A DNA stretch of 64,000 nt, taken from positions 682,001-746,000 of the forward strand of contig OY760427.1 of assembly GCA_963663495.1 (NCBI GenBank), read 5' to 3'. Shown here in pieces: positions 54,793-64,000 of this stretch; the first letter of the stretch is position 1, and each line of letters opens with the position of its first letter. A program made the translations under genes and the position numbers. The notes beneath the pieces are model-generated. The model saw only the letters and a program-made list of their open reading frames with translations. It was not told the DNA's origin and did no database searches. The DNA comes from G963663495 sp963663495. GTDB taxonomy: Bacteria; Bacteroidota; Rhodothermia; Rhodothermales; Bin80.

Positions 54793-55218
54793 ATGTCTGC
54801 GCTGCTTGACACCAACGTCGTTTCCGAACTGATGCGCGAATCACCCGAGCCAAGGGTTGCACGGTGGGTATCTGGTCATCCAGTGGAGGACCTATTCCTG
54901 TCTGCTGTGAGCGAAGCGGAGTTACGGTACGGTGCCGCCATTCTCCCGATGGGCAAGCGCCGCGAGACGCTCGTCTTCAAGATTGAGGCGATGCTGAGCG
55001 ATGCCTTTGAGGACCGGGTGATTCCGTTTGACAGCGATGCCGCTCGTGCCTACGCCTACATTGCCGCCGCGCGCCGCTCCGCCGGGCGCCCAGTGGCTTC
55101 GGCGGATTGCCAGATCGCGGCCATCGCGGCAGCTCGTAATCTGAGGCTGGCGACACGCAACCTATGCGATTTTGAGGACATGGGGGTTGAGACAGTGAAC
55201 CCCTGGGCAGGGGCATGA
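54793..55218 (+). CDS. FitB/VapC-type PIN-domain toxin
   Basis: A 141-residue PIN ribonuclease: LLDTNVVSELMRESPEPRVA supplies the first Asp and a conserved Glu pair, SAVSEAELRYGAAIL the second acidic residue, and GRPVASADCQIAAIAAARNL the third, with TRNLCDFEDMGVETVNPW at the end. VapC-type toxins cleave tRNA or rRNA. Forms a type II pair with the gene before it. No lesion is seen, so the module should work. Confidence 0.9.
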   Translation: MSALLDTNVVSELMRESPEPRVARWVSGHPVEDLFLSAVSEAELRYGAAILPMGKRRETLVFKIEAMLSDAFEDRVIPFDSDAARAYAYIAAARRSAGRPVASADCQIAAIAAARNLRLATRNLCDFEDMGVETVNPWAGA

Positions 55219-55596
55219 ACGCCAGCATCAAAGCTTTCTCCCGGGTCAAGATCAATGCTCTACTCTGAGACGCAGGCTCGAATCTGACGGATGATTGTCG
55301 AGTGTATTGCAGCCGCTGAATAATCCGCTGATGGCAATCATTAGAGCGAGGGCGCGCCCTCGGGATGGTCTTCATTCTGGAATTACGGCGCTATCTCTCC
55401 ATGCTGCAGGAACTCAGTGTCGGTTAGGTCCGGTGACGCGAGCAAGGACGCCTCCAGCGATGGCGGTACACAGGAGTGTCCGATTTTTATTTTTGTGGCT
55501 GCCGCCAACACTCGTGCTCCAAATTCGTTTGGAAAACCTGATTTTACACTTCCCCGATTTTACACATAACAGTCCAATTAAAACGCAGGTATCAGA
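55219..55596. other. Intergenic region before the sugar-isomerase operon
   Basis: No gene can be supported. The AT-rich end (around 55480-55590, with two TTTTACAC-type copies) probably contains the operon promoter. Confidence 0.4.
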
Positions 55597-56493
55597 ATGC
55601 ACTTATCAATGCACAACTGGATGCGCGCAGAGCCACTTGAGGTTACGATCCGAAGGTTAGCAAAGTATGGATACGAAAGTATAGAGATTAGTGGCGAGCC
55701 GGATGTGTTCGACACGCGCGAGGTCCGGAGGTTGCTGAAGGACAACGGGATTCGCTGTTGGGGTTCGGTTACGCTCATGCTGGGCGATCGCTGCCTGCCG
55801 GCGAAGGATGAGGCTAAGCGGGCACTGTCGGTACAGTATGTGAAGGACTGTGTCACGATGGTGAAAGAATTGGACGGTTACGAGATGACGATAGTGCCAG
55901 GAACGGTGGGCAAGATTGTAGCGGATGCGACGCCTGAGGAAGAATGGAGATGGACTGTAGAAGGGATGCGGGAAATCTACGCCCATGCGATGCGCGAAGG
56001 GGTACGATTGGCGGTTGAGCCTATCAATCGGTTCGAGACATACTTCATCACTCGGGGAGCCCAGGCGATGGCGCTAGCGGAGGCCGCAGGCCCCGAATGC
56101 GGGGTTTGCCTGGATACGTTTCATTTGAATATTGAGGAGTCGGACCCCTACCAGGCGATTATTGACTGCGCGGATCGTCTCGTGGATTTTCACGTGGCGG
56201 ACACCAACCGGATGCCGTGCGGCCACGGCCACTGGGACTGGCTGAAGGTGATTGGAACGCTAAAGACGATCGGGTATGACGGCGCCCTCACTACTGAGTT
56301 TGTGGCGCCTGTTGACCGCACACCGGCGAACCAGTATTTGAACGCCATTGAGACAGAGCCGGTCAATATTACGGCGGAGCAGAAGAAGTTTATTGAGGAG
56401 CACGGAAGCAGCCTTCTCAGTGAGGAATTCTACGACTGGCTGGTAGAGGAGAATGCTAGGACGCTATTGCCGCTGATCAGTCTTGCAGGGTGA
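55597..56493 (+). CDS. Sugar phosphate isomerase/epimerase family TIM-barrel protein
   Basis: A 298-residue AP-endonuclease-2/xylose-isomerase-like protein. Metal-binding residues are visible in RLAVEPINRFETYFI (Glu), GVCLDTFHLNIEESD (Asp, His), DFHVADTNRMPCGHGHWDW and GALTTEFVA (Glu). The pattern is that of D-tagatose/D-allulose 3-epimerases and related enzymes; the substrate cannot be named. Start at the ATG 55597 (MHLSMHNWM); no clear Shine-Dalgarno. First of a four-gene plus-strand run. Confidence 0.85.
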   Translation: MHLSMHNWMRAEPLEVTIRRLAKYGYESIEISGEPDVFDTREVRRLLKDNGIRCWGSVTLMLGDRCLPAKDEAKRALSVQYVKDCVTMVKELDGYEMTIVPGTVGKIVADATPEEEWRWTVEGMREIYAHAMREGVRLAVEPINRFETYFITRGAQAMALAEAAGPECGVCLDTFHLNIEESDPYQAIIDCADRLVDFHVADTNRMPCGHGHWDWLKVIGTLKTIGYDGALTTEFVAPVDRTPANQYLNAIETEPVNITAEQKKFIEEHGSSLLSEEFYDWLVEENARTLLPLISLAG

Positions 56494-56532
56494 TCATGTT
56501 CCGTAAGCGCACCGAAGCTGCCATAGGAGAAC

Positions 56533-57765
56533 ATGGCTAAGACCGCGGTCCTGCTCGGGACGCTAGACACGAAGGGCCCCGAATTTGCCTACCTGCGGGA
56601 CCGGCTGCAGGCCCTTGGCATGGAAACCCTTGTTGTGGACTGCGGCATACTGGGGGAGCCCCTTGGTATAGTCCCCGACATTGATCACGCTGAGGCTGCG
56701 CGGTATGGGGGCACTACCATTGAAGCGCTGCAGCAGGCCGGAAGTCGGGGACGAGCCGTTGCCGGTATGCGCGATGCCCTACGGTCGCTAGTGCTGCATC
56801 TGTACCGTGAGAGGCGGCTGGACGCCGCAATCAGCATGGGAGGAGCCGAAGGTGCAGTAATGGGTGCAGCAGCACTGATGCAGTTGCCCGCAGGAGTGCC
56901 CAAGATCCTTGTCTCGCCCATCGCTTCAGGGAAGCACTACTTTGATCCACTGGTCGGGACTACGGATATGATGGTGGTCCACTCCGTTGTGGATATCCTG
57001 GGCTTGAATCCTATCGCATGCACGGTTTTTGATAACGTGGCGGCGGCAGTAGTCGGTATGACCGAACACGGCCACCTGCTTCCGGCGCCGCAGGCGGACG
57101 ACTGCTTCGTGGCGGTGACCATGCTGGGCAATACCACGATGGCGGTTATGGGACTGAAGGAGCGGCTGGCCGAACACGGATACGAGGCGGTCATTTTTCA
57201 TTCGAACGGCGTAGGGGGAGCCGCGATGGAGGAGTTGGCCGAGGCCGGGCAGTTCGTTGGGGTGATTGATTACACGACGAATGAGGTAAACGACCCGCTG
57301 GTGGGAGGAATTCATGACGCCGGACAGGAGCGGCTGTTACGCGTCGGACGGTTAGGACTGCCACAGGTTATCGTTCCCGGGTGCATTGACTTCAGTGTGT
57401 TTCATGCAGGTGCAATCCCGAAGCCGCTGCGCGACCGCCCGGTATACGACCATAATCCGGAATATACGCTCGTGCGCACATCCCGGGAGGAGATGGTAAC
57501 TCTGGGGCATCTGTTTGCCGAGCGTCTTAATTTGGCCCGCGGCCCTGTTGCGGTGGCCGTGCCGACGGAAGGATTATCCATACCCAATGTACTCGGAGGG
57601 GCATTTTGGGACCCGCCCGCGGATGCGGCATTCCTGAAGACTATGCGCGGCCGGCTGAAAAAGAATATCCCGGTGCATACATACGCAGATCACGTAAACT
57701 CGCCGCGTTTCGGACGGACCGTGGCTGACTTGTTTCATCAATTGTACGTTCAGGAGACGCAATAA
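56533..57765 (+). CDS. Tm-1-like ATP-binding domain protein (UPF0261)
   Basis: A 410-residue protein of the UPF0261 family: VLLGTLDTKGPEFAYLRDRL at the start, AISMGGAEGAVMGAAALMQL (glycine-rich loop), SGKHYFDPLVGTTDMMVVHS and VFHSNGVGGAAMEELAE. Tm-1 of tomato binds viral replicase; bacterial members of this family are thought to act on small metabolites, with acyl hydrolysis or ligation proposed. Preceded by TAGGAGA. Its stop overlaps the next ATG by one base, so translation is coupled to the creatininase-like gene. Confidence 0.88.
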   Translation: MAKTAVLLGTLDTKGPEFAYLRDRLQALGMETLVVDCGILGEPLGIVPDIDHAEAARYGGTTIEALQQAGSRGRAVAGMRDALRSLVLHLYRERRLDAAISMGGAEGAVMGAAALMQLPAGVPKILVSPIASGKHYFDPLVGTTDMMVVHSVVDILGLNPIACTVFDNVAAAVVGMTEHGHLLPAPQADDCFVAVTMLGNTTMAVMGLKERLAEHGYEAVIFHSNGVGGAAMEELAEAGQFVGVIDYTTNEVNDPLVGGIHDAGQERLLRVGRLGLPQVIVPGCIDFSVFHAGAIPKPLRDRPVYDHNPEYTLVRTSREEMVTLGHLFAERLNLARGPVAVAVPTEGLSIPNVLGGAFWDPPADAAFLKTMRGRLKKNIPVHTYADHVNSPRFGRTVADLFHQLYVQETQ

Positions 57766-58688
57766 TGGCAGCTGAAAATGGTAGCAAAAGGTCAATTAAG
57801 AGGATCAGTACAGGCGACGATGCCTTTCGCGAGAAGTTCGTCTCGTGGAATCTGGGGGATCTGACATTTGTTGACATTCGGGCGTACTTGGAGGAAAGGG
57901 ATCTGATACTCATCCCAATGGCGAGCTTGGAGCAGCACGGTCCGCACCTTCCGCTCTACACGGACACCATTACTGCTTTGGAGATTTCGCAGCGTGTAGC
58001 GGAGATGATTGGTGTGCTCTATACTCCGCCTATCTGGACCGGCTATTCGCCGCAACATATGCACGAGCCAGGGCAGGGGAGGGGGACCATCACCATCCGC
58101 AGCTCCACGCTTCTTAATCTCATGCACGATGTGGCACGGAGCCTGATACATCACGGGTTCAATCGGCTGATTTTTGTCAACGGCCACGGTTCCAACATCA
58201 AAGTCGTGGACCCGATACTGCGGAAGCTGCGATATGAGACGGGAGCGCTGATCAGCTTCGTAAAACCGTATATGGAAAACTACGTCGGGCTCATGGAGGG
58301 ACTGATGGAGAACCCGGTTGATGAGACGCCGGGGTGGCACGCAAGCGAACTGGAGACTTCCCAGGACCTGGCGCATAACCCCGACATCGTGCGGATGGAC
58401 CGGGCACGGTTTACGCGCGCGCACATTCCCCCTTTCCTTCCAAGATCGTTCGAGAAGAAGGACGGCATGCCGGATGTTGAGTTTGAGGGCTACAAGTATT
58501 TTACGTTCCCGATGGACCACCACGAATTCATAGAGAGCGGCGTGATCGGCAACCCGCTCAGAGCTACCGCCGAAAAAGGGGAGGAGGCGTTCCGGAGGTA
58601 CTCCGAACATGTGGCAAGAGGCGTGCTGGAGCTAATGACAGTTGATGTGCAGGTGCACAACCGTGAGTTCGTGGATCGGGTGCTGTGA
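57765..58688 (+). CDS. Creatininase-family amidohydrolase
   Basis: A 307-residue creatininase-like metal hydrolase: LIPMASLEQHGPHLPLYTDT holds the Glu, His and Asp ligands, FVNGHGSNIKVV the His/Asn loop and GWHASELETSQ the Glu and His ligands. Family members open cyclic amides such as creatinine or formamide-type intermediates. Because the upstream partner belongs to UPF0261, a shared catabolic route is likely, but the substrate is unknown. Overlaps the previous gene (TAATG). Confidence 0.88.
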   Translation: MAAENGSKRSIKRISTGDDAFREKFVSWNLGDLTFVDIRAYLEERDLILIPMASLEQHGPHLPLYTDTITALEISQRVAEMIGVLYTPPIWTGYSPQHMHEPGQGRGTITIRSSTLLNLMHDVARSLIHHGFNRLIFVNGHGSNIKVVDPILRKLRYETGALISFVKPYMENYVGLMEGLMENPVDETPGWHASELETSQDLAHNPDIVRMDRARFTRAHIPPFLPRSFEKKDGMPDVEFEGYKYFTFPMDHHEFIESGVIGNPLRATAEKGEEAFRRYSEHVARGVLELMTVDVQVHNREFVDRVL

Positions 58689-58738
58689 TGCCTTTGCACC
58701 TCTTAAGCTGCGGTAGCTCATCTCTCCAAGGTTAACAC

Positions 58739-61579
58739 ATGAAACGCCTGCTCCTTTTTGTTTTACTTCTTTGCGGTGCCACGATCGCGGTCAAGGACGC
58801 CCGAACTCCCGTTGTGACGGACCGCTTCCAAGTGCCGGAGGGCTTTGTGGTGGAGGAGGTGGTTTCTCCTAAGATGGCGGGCAGCATTGTAGCGATCACC
58901 TTTGACAGCCGGGGTCAGCTTGTACTGGGGCGTGAGGATTCATTGGTGGTAACGCTGGTGGATCAGGACGGAGATGGTGTGTTTGAGGAGCGCGTGTTTA
59001 CAACGGAAGTCTATGATACGCAGGGCTTGTTTTTTGACGGGTTGGATTTGTTGGCATCCGGCATGGGACCGGACAGTGTGGCACTGTACAGGGTGGTTGA
59101 TGATGATGGTGATAGTCGGGGTGACCGGGTAGAGACGATTGAGCGATCTATAGGTACGATGGGTGATCACGGGCCGCACCAGCCGTTTTTCGGTCCGGAT
59201 GGCTACCTCTACTGGACGCTGGGTAACATGTCGGCGACCCACTCGTCGGCGGCCCCAGGGTCGCCCCTGCGGGGCTACAAGGAGAATGTCCTTGCCTTCA
59301 CCCGCACAGATCCGCGCGGCCACGCAGTCGGGCTGCGGGTGCCTGGCGGCACCTTTGTGCGGAAGGATCTGGCGCGTCCTGACTCGGACTGGGAAGAGGT
59401 TGCGGGGGGATTTCGTAACCAGTATGACGGGGCGTTCAATCTGATGGGCGAACTGTTCACCTTTGATTCCGACATGGAGTGGGATCGCGATCTGCCGTGG
59501 TTCAGGGAAACTCGCTCGGTTCACGCAGTGCCGGGTGGAGACTACGGGTGGCGTACGGGCGCCGGAAAGCACCCGCCATACTACATTGATACGCTGCCGC
59601 CAATGGAGGATGTGGGCCGCGGCTCCCCTGTGGGTGTAAGTTTTTACCAGAGCTATGCTTACCCCGCGGGCTACTATGATGCGCTGCTGCAGGGCGACTG
59701 GTCGCGCGGACGCATTATTCTCGGGCATGTAACGAGAAGCGGTGGGACCTATACGCAGGAGAGTAGTCAGAATTTTGTTTATGGCGAGCCGCTGAACGTT
59801 ACCGATCTTGATGTGGGGCCGGATGGCAGCGTCTACTTCGCGCTAGGAGGTCGTGACACCGCAGGGGGAGTGTACCGGGTCGTATATACCGGGGCGGATG
59901 CCATGGGAGCCCCCGAGGCTACAACGCCTTTGGAGCGGGTACTGACCATGCCGCAACCGCGGTCCGCATGGAGCCGCGCAATGGCTCAGGCTGTTAGGAC
60001 TGAGTTAGGAGAAGCCGTGTGGCGGCGAGGGTTGGCAGCGGTCGCGTTGGATGGAGAAGCGGAGGGAGAAAGGAGAATGCGGGCGCTGGAACTGCTGCAG
60101 GTGTTCGGCCCCGGCGTCGGGCTGCGGGGCCTCATAAACATGAGCATAGACGAGAGCCCGGAAATGCGTGCGGCGGCTGTCTACTACCTGGGGCTAGACT
60201 CCGGGGCGGAGGCCCGCCGTGCGATGACGCAGCGTCTGAAGGACGGCGATCCATTGGTTCAGCGCCGTGCAGTTGAGGCTCTTGTCCGGAGCGGCGTTGA
60301 CGTCACGGACTACGCACCGCTGTCAGCGACAGCGGATATCTTCCCTCTGCTGTCCAGCGAGTCCAGGGTTGTGCGCTACGCAGGCAAGGAGTTGTTGAGG
60401 CGCATCAACCTTAACGAGTGGAAGGAAGCGGCACTGGCGTTGGACGGCTATCCTGAGGCGCCGCTGGCACTCCTGGCCTACATGCAGGCTCTACCGGTTG
60501 CCCCCACAAAGGATGTAGGGTTTCTGGTACGTCAACAGTTGGCATTGCTGGAGGCCCATCCCTCGGATGCCGAGCTCTTGGACCTGATACGCACGATGCA
60601 GGTCACGATGGTCAACGATCTGGGGCTGTCTTTTACAGGCCGGGACGGACCGTACCCGCGGATGGCTGACATTTTGATGGAGCGGTTCCCGAGCACGGAC
60701 CGGCGGCTAAACCGTGAAATTGCACGCGTCCTCGCGCACCTCAAGCCGGAACGTGCAACAGGACTGCTGGCAGCCGAACTTACTGAAGAGCGTAACGACC
60801 GCAAGCAGCAGATTCATTACGCCTATGTGCTCAGCCTTTTTGAGGATGGGTGGGACGAGGCCTCTGCAGGGCAGATGATTGCGTGGTTTGAGAAGACACG
60901 CGATGAGCAGTGGAAAGGAGGGGCGAGCTTTGCGGGGTACTTGGCTTTGATGTTGGAGAGTTTCGCGGAAAACCAGACTGAGGCGGTGCGTGCACGGATA
61001 CAGGAGCGCATACCGCAGCTGGTTGCTGATGAAGCAGGAGGCCAGCTAACGTTCCGTGGACCTCAGTACGGGACATGGTTGTCTGACGAAGAAGTGATAG
61101 AAGACCTGATGTATAATCCAGACAGCTTCAACACCGACCCGGTTGAAGGCATAGAGGCGTACGAAAAGGCTTTCTGTGCAACGTGCCATACTTTCGGTCC
61201 GTTGGGGATGGAATCAGGCCCTGACCTGACGACGATAGGTCAGCGGTTTTCCCGTGCGGATCTGGTAGCGTCAATTTTGCGGCCGTCTGAGGTTGTATCG
61301 GATTTGTGGACCATGCATGTGCTTACCAGGACAGATGGCCAGATGGTTTCGGGTACAATTTTCCGGGAGGATGCCGGCGAAGTGGTAGTGCAGTTGCCCG
61401 GGGGATCCCTTGTGACCGTGCCGGCGGACGAGATTGCCTCGCGCGAGGAGTCAGGCGCTTCGGCAATGCCGGAAGGCTTGTTGAATAATCTTGGCTTACG
61501 AGAAATGCGCGCCCTTATTGCGCTATTGACTGCAGGGCCGGAGGCCATACCCGATTCGATAGCCACCGCATCGGAGTAG
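58739..61579 (+). CDS. PVC-type heme-binding dehydrogenase with CxxCH cytochrome domain
   Basis: A 946-residue exported protein. Signal peptide (MKRLLLFVLLLCGATIAVKD), then a six-bladed propeller like soluble glucose/sorbosone dehydrogenases (residues about 30-390; YLYWTLGNMSATHS, GGDYGWRTGAGKHPPYYID), HEAT-like repeats (about 410-780) and a C-terminal cytochrome c domain with CATCH (about residue 814) plus the conserved tail AEVSILRPSEVV-like segment SILRPSEVVSDLW. Such proteins oxidise sugars or sugar acids in the periplasm and pass electrons on. It is 50 bp after the creatininase-like gene and probably in the same operon. Confidence 0.88.
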   Translation: MKRLLLFVLLLCGATIAVKDARTPVVTDRFQVPEGFVVEEVVSPKMAGSIVAITFDSRGQLVLGREDSLVVTLVDQDGDGVFEERVFTTEVYDTQGLFFDGLDLLASGMGPDSVALYRVVDDDGDSRGDRVETIERSIGTMGDHGPHQPFFGPDGYLYWTLGNMSATHSSAAPGSPLRGYKENVLAFTRTDPRGHAVGLRVPGGTFVRKDLARPDSDWEEVAGGFRNQYDGAFNLMGELFTFDSDMEWDRDLPWFRETRSVHAVPGGDYGWRTGAGKHPPYYIDTLPPMEDVGRGSPVGVSFYQSYAYPAGYYDALLQGDWSRGRIILGHVTRSGGTYTQESSQNFVYGEPLNVTDLDVGPDGSVYFALGGRDTAGGVYRVVYTGADAMGAPEATTPLERVLTMPQPRSAWSRAMAQAVRTELGEAVWRRGLAAVALDGEAEGERRMRALELLQVFGPGVGLRGLINMSIDESPEMRAAAVYYLGLDSGAEARRAMTQRLKDGDPLVQRRAVEALVRSGVDVTDYAPLSATADIFPLLSSESRVVRYAGKELLRRINLNEWKEAALALDGYPEAPLALLAYMQALPVAPTKDVGFLVRQQLALLEAHPSDAELLDLIRTMQVTMVNDLGLSFTGRDGPYPRMADILMERFPSTDRRLNREIARVLAHLKPERATGLLAAELTEERNDRKQQIHYAYVLSLFEDGWDEASAGQMIAWFEKTRDEQWKGGASFAGYLALMLESFAENQTEAVRARIQERIPQLVADEAGGQLTFRGPQYGTWLSDEEVIEDLMYNPDSFNTDPVEGIEAYEKAFCATCHTFGPLGMESGPDLTTIGQRFSRADLVASILRPSEVVSDLWTMHVLTRTDGQMVSGTIFREDAGEVVVQLPGGSLVTVPADEIASREESGASAMPEGLLNNLGLREMRALIALLTAGPEAIPDSIATASE

Positions 61580-61586
61580 CCGGGGG

Positions 61587-62993
61587 CTATGGATCTTCCC
61601 GAACCTCTGCAATCAGGGCTTCAAGATGAGTGACCACATCAGGGTACCGTTCGGACACATCATGGTATTCCCCGATATCCTTGGACAGGTCGTAGAGCTC
61701 CGTCCACTGGCGGTCCCCATCGGCAAACCGTATCATCTTCCAGTCCTTTTGGCGGATTGCCTGTGTGAAGTATCCATCCCAGGTATGCGTAAACTCCCAA
61801 TACAGATAGCGGTGTAGGGGAGCGGGTCCTGTGTCCAATAGCAGATTGGTCATGGAAAGTCCATTGGTCGGTGGGGGAGCGAGACCAGCAAGCTCAGAAA
61901 AGGTGGCCATGTAGTCCCAGCTGCCCCATGGATGGTCACTAACATAGCCTGCCGGAATGGTGCCTGGTCTCCAGGCAATCATGGGCACACGAATGCCTCC
62001 TTCATACAGGTCTCTCTTGAGTCCGCGAAGGGGGCCGTTACTCTCAAAGTAGCCTGGGTCCGCGCCGCCTTCAATATGCGGGCCATTGTCGCTGGTGAAG
62101 ACTACGATGGTATTATCCGCGATCCCAAGTGCCTCCAGGCGCTCCAGCAGGCGGCCAACATCTCGGTCAAGGCGCGATACCATACCCGCGAACGCGGCAT
62201 GGGGTTGGAGCTGCTCGCGGTACGTGCCAATTACGCCGCAGCATGGGAACGGGGTGTCTGGCTGAAGTAGACTCTCACCCTCCGGGGACTGGTATGGCGT
62301 CATGGAGTCTTCCGGTACCAGCAGCTCCGCGTGCACAAGCGAATAGGGCAGGTAGAGAAAAAAAGGATTGTTCTGCTGCCTTTCCACAAAGTCCAGTGCT
62401 GCCTCGGTAAAGAGGTCATGCGTGTACTGTGTGGTATCAATGTCCACGCGTTCCGTTCTGTTGTTACGTACGGCGTATAAGTAGTCCGTATAGTGGGAGT
62501 GTGCCTCAACATGGCCGAGGTATCCCAAGAATTCATCAAACCCCTGACGATCTGGAGCACCGGAGTCCAGTGTTCCGAAGCCCCATTTTCCGAAGACGGC
62601 GGTGGCATAGCCCGCCCCTTTCAGATGTTCAGCCAAGGTCAAGTCCTTCTCGCGCAGCCCGGGGCCTCTGTTGGACCGAGTGTGTGAATGCGCCATATCC
62701 ATGCCCGTGAGCAGTGCCACGCGAGATGGAGCGCAGACAGTGTGCCCGGCATAGAAACTGGTGAACCGCATGCCCTCGCGTGCCATACGATCCAACTGCG
62801 GAGTGCGGATTTTCTTTTGGCCGTAGGAACCCAGATCGCCGTATCCAAGGTCGTCAGCCAGGATTACAATAATGTTGGGTGGTGCGTCTACGTTGTGCGT
62901 GGGTGTGTGTCCAGACGCCAGCACCATAGCGGCTATCAGAAAGCAGGGGGCGCTTGCGGAAGCTATCATCCGCTCGTTCTTCCGTGTAGGCAT
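61587..62993 (-). CDS. Sulfatase (arylsulfatase family)
   Basis: A 468-residue exported sulfatase. Signal peptide-like start after a short charged segment, metal-binding IILADDLGYGDLGSYG-type block (IIVILADDLGYGDLGSYG), the formylglycine site VCAPSRVALLTG (Cys-x-Pro-Ser-Arg), and the second metal block IVVFTSDNGPH. The Cys must be matured by a sulfatase-modifying enzyme not present here. Convergent with the cytochrome gene, with only 7 bp between stops. Likely removes sulfate from polysaccharides in the periplasm or at the surface. Confidence 0.9.
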   Translation of the reverse strand: MPTRKNERMIASASAPCFLIAAMVLASGHTPTHNVDAPPNIIVILADDLGYGDLGSYGQKKIRTPQLDRMAREGMRFTSFYAGHTVCAPSRVALLTGMDMAHSHTRSNRGPGLREKDLTLAEHLKGAGYATAVFGKWGFGTLDSGAPDRQGFDEFLGYLGHVEAHSHYTDYLYAVRNNRTERVDIDTTQYTHDLFTEAALDFVERQQNNPFFLYLPYSLVHAELLVPEDSMTPYQSPEGESLLQPDTPFPCCGVIGTYREQLQPHAAFAGMVSRLDRDVGRLLERLEALGIADNTIVVFTSDNGPHIEGGADPGYFESNGPLRGLKRDLYEGGIRVPMIAWRPGTIPAGYVSDHPWGSWDYMATFSELAGLAPPPTNGLSMTNLLLDTGPAPLHRYLYWEFTHTWDGYFTQAIRQKDWKMIRFADGDRQWTELYDLSKDIGEYHDVSERYPDVVTHLEALIAEVREDP

Positions 62994-63294
62994 AGGAGTA
63001 AGTCGATTGTTGATGCCGGGCCGCGGAGCTCGCCGACTGGCATGTTGTACGTTCGGGAATGCGTGCTCAACCCAAGTTCACATTTCGCTCTGAAAATTTA
63101 CTGATTTCAGAGTCAGTCTAGCCTTCTTTTCATCCAAATCGGCCAATCCATGGCTGGTTATTGGCCGTTTGCCGCCTTTTTGACCCAATTTGCCTCCGGT
63201 TTTTGGCAAATTGCCGTTGTAGTGATTATTGCAGGGAGGGGGAACCCCCGAAATCTGTCCCGTTTCCCTCCTACCTCCTTTGCCTATCCCCATT
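62994..63294. other. Gap between the sulfatase and the last transposase
   Basis: Holds the sulfatase promoter region. A perfect 8-bp hairpin, CTCTGAAA (63088-63095) with TTTCAGAG (63105-63112), may be part of the IS end or a terminator. No gene. Confidence 0.45.
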
Positions 63295-64000
63295 ATGTTT
63301 ATCCGAGCCAACCGGTACACACGCAAAAACGGCGAACAATCCCGCAGCGTCCTCCTGCTTCAATCCCAACGGATCAAAGGCATCAGCCGACATAAAACCC
63401 TCCTCAATCTCGGACAGGAGTTTCCAATCCCCAAACCCGATTGGCCTGAACTGATCCGAACGGTGGTCGCACGTCTCAAAGAACAACCCGCCCTAGCCTT
63501 TGAGAACAAAAACCAGGACTTCCATAATGCCGTGGACGACATTGCGAAGCGACTCCTGGATCAAGGGTTTGACATCTACGCCAAACCCCCGGTAGAATCG
63601 GTCAAGATTCTTCCCGACCAGGTCACACATACCAACTCATGCACGGTGGCGGGCGAGCGTCTGGCCATGGAAGCGATCAAGCAACTGAAGCTCCCTGAAA
63701 ATCATGTCCAACTTGCCTGCGTGGTCATTGTCGGACGCATGCTCAGTCCAGGCAGTGAACGGGCAACGCATCGCTGGATGACCAACACCTCCAGTATCAT
63801 GGAAATCCTCCATACAAAGCTGCCGTGCCTCAATACATTGTATGCCACCTCCGATTGGTTATTCGAACATCGTTATGCAATCATGGATGGCCTCTATGGA
63901 ACCACGAAGGAGTTGTTTGACTGTGATGAGACCCTCATCTTCTACGATTTGACCAACGCCTTTTACCATGGTCAGGAAAAGGGAGCGTTGTTACGATATG
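63295..64000 (+). CDS. IS1634-type transposase, cut by the window edge
   Basis: An open frame from the ATG at 63295 (MFIRANRYTRKNGEQSRSVL) to the last base, 235 codons visible. It matches IS1634-family transposases: NSCTVAGERLAMEAIKQL, VVIVGRMLSPGSERATHRW and the start of the catalytic domain, CDETLIFYDLTNAFYHG. The remainder lies outside. No frameshift is seen in this part. Confidence 0.85.
   Translation, partial: MFIRANRYTRKNGEQSRSVLLLQSQRIKGISRHKTLLNLGQEFPIPKPDWPELIRTVVARLKEQPALAFENKNQDFHNAVDDIAKRLLDQGFDIYAKPPVESVKILPDQVTHTNSCTVAGERLAMEAIKQLKLPENHVQLACVVIVGRMLSPGSERATHRWMTNTSSIMEILHTKLPCLNTLYATSDWLFEHRYAIMDGLYGTTKELFDCDETLIFYDLTNAFYHGQEKGALLRY

Noticed and set aside
1..64000. CRISPR arrays, tRNA or rRNA genes
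   Set aside because: No regularly spaced direct repeats and no tRNA or rRNA signature were seen on reading; a covariance scan was not possible.

Overview
The window comes from a bacterium of the Bacteroidota/Rhodothermota type. Evidence: a C-terminal type IX secretion (T9SS) sorting domain on an arylsulfotransferase, a TonB protein of the Bacteroidota style, 2-oxoacid:ferredoxin oxidoreductase genes (korA/korB), a PVC-type cytochrome and sulfatases. The load of insertion sequences and broken genes suggests a genome expanding by transposition, as in many marine or host-associated lineages. The taxonomic call is inference. I saw no tRNA, rRNA or CRISPR array.

Layout. 1-2801: end of a large FG-GAP/ASPIC-UnbV (CRTAC1-like) protein. 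2807-14023: mobile and decaying DNA: IS1595 copy A, a transposase fused to a DruA-like (DUF4338) domain, a broken IS66 element, a decayed type I restriction-modification locus that still carries an intact-looking HEPN/MNT toxin-antitoxin pair, an IS66 3' fragment and a probable group II intron remnant. 14024-20411: tonB split by a 5.6-kb composite element (14568-20164) with an exact 8-bp target duplication; the element holds a tnpB module, an IS1380 copy, a type IIG methylase remnant and a complete IS1595 element. 20533-23447: DUF4159 gene, glyA, tatC. 24017-25439: dead ISNCY transposase. 26106-30287: korA-korB-Nramp-like operon (minus strand). 30414-32203: IS5/IS1182-like element with clear ends. 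32604-39255: apaG, two arylsulfotransferases and a glycine-betaine-type ABC importer. 39421-51715: an eight-gene minus-strand operon for L-rhamnose (permease, small membrane protein, isomerase, kinase, aldolase-dehydrogenase fusion, lutA, lutB, lutC), flanked on both sides by inverted tnpB modules. 52165-54043: a second tnpB type, broken by an IS66 remnant. 54539-55218: FitAB/VapBC-type toxin-antitoxin. 55597-62993: sugar isomerase, Tm-1-like protein, creatininase-like hydrolase, large cytochrome-bearing dehydrogenase and a convergent sulfatase. 63295-64000: start of an IS1634-type transposase cut by the window edge.

Main result. Three near-identical modules (14568-17914 with IS1380 inside; 39421-40884; 50257-51715) each contain an IS605-type tnpB gene, yet their ends are IS1595-type terminal inverted repeats (GGGAGTTATAT...). 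The copy at 39421-40884 is bounded by a perfect 8-bp duplication (AATGTTAT), the duplication size known for IS1595-family transposition. So an RNA-guided nuclease gene appears to travel as cargo of a DDE transposase supplied in trans by the two IS1595 copies. Next to each tnpB is a 172-bp MITE that is an internal deletion derivative of the IS1595 element.

Metabolism. The rhamnose operon encodes a continuous route from L-rhamnose through rhamnulose, rhamnulose-1-phosphate and L-lactaldehyde to L-lactate, and LutABC would oxidise lactate to pyruvate. Together with the sulfatase and arylsulfotransferases this suggests use of sulfated, rhamnose-rich polysaccharides (inference).
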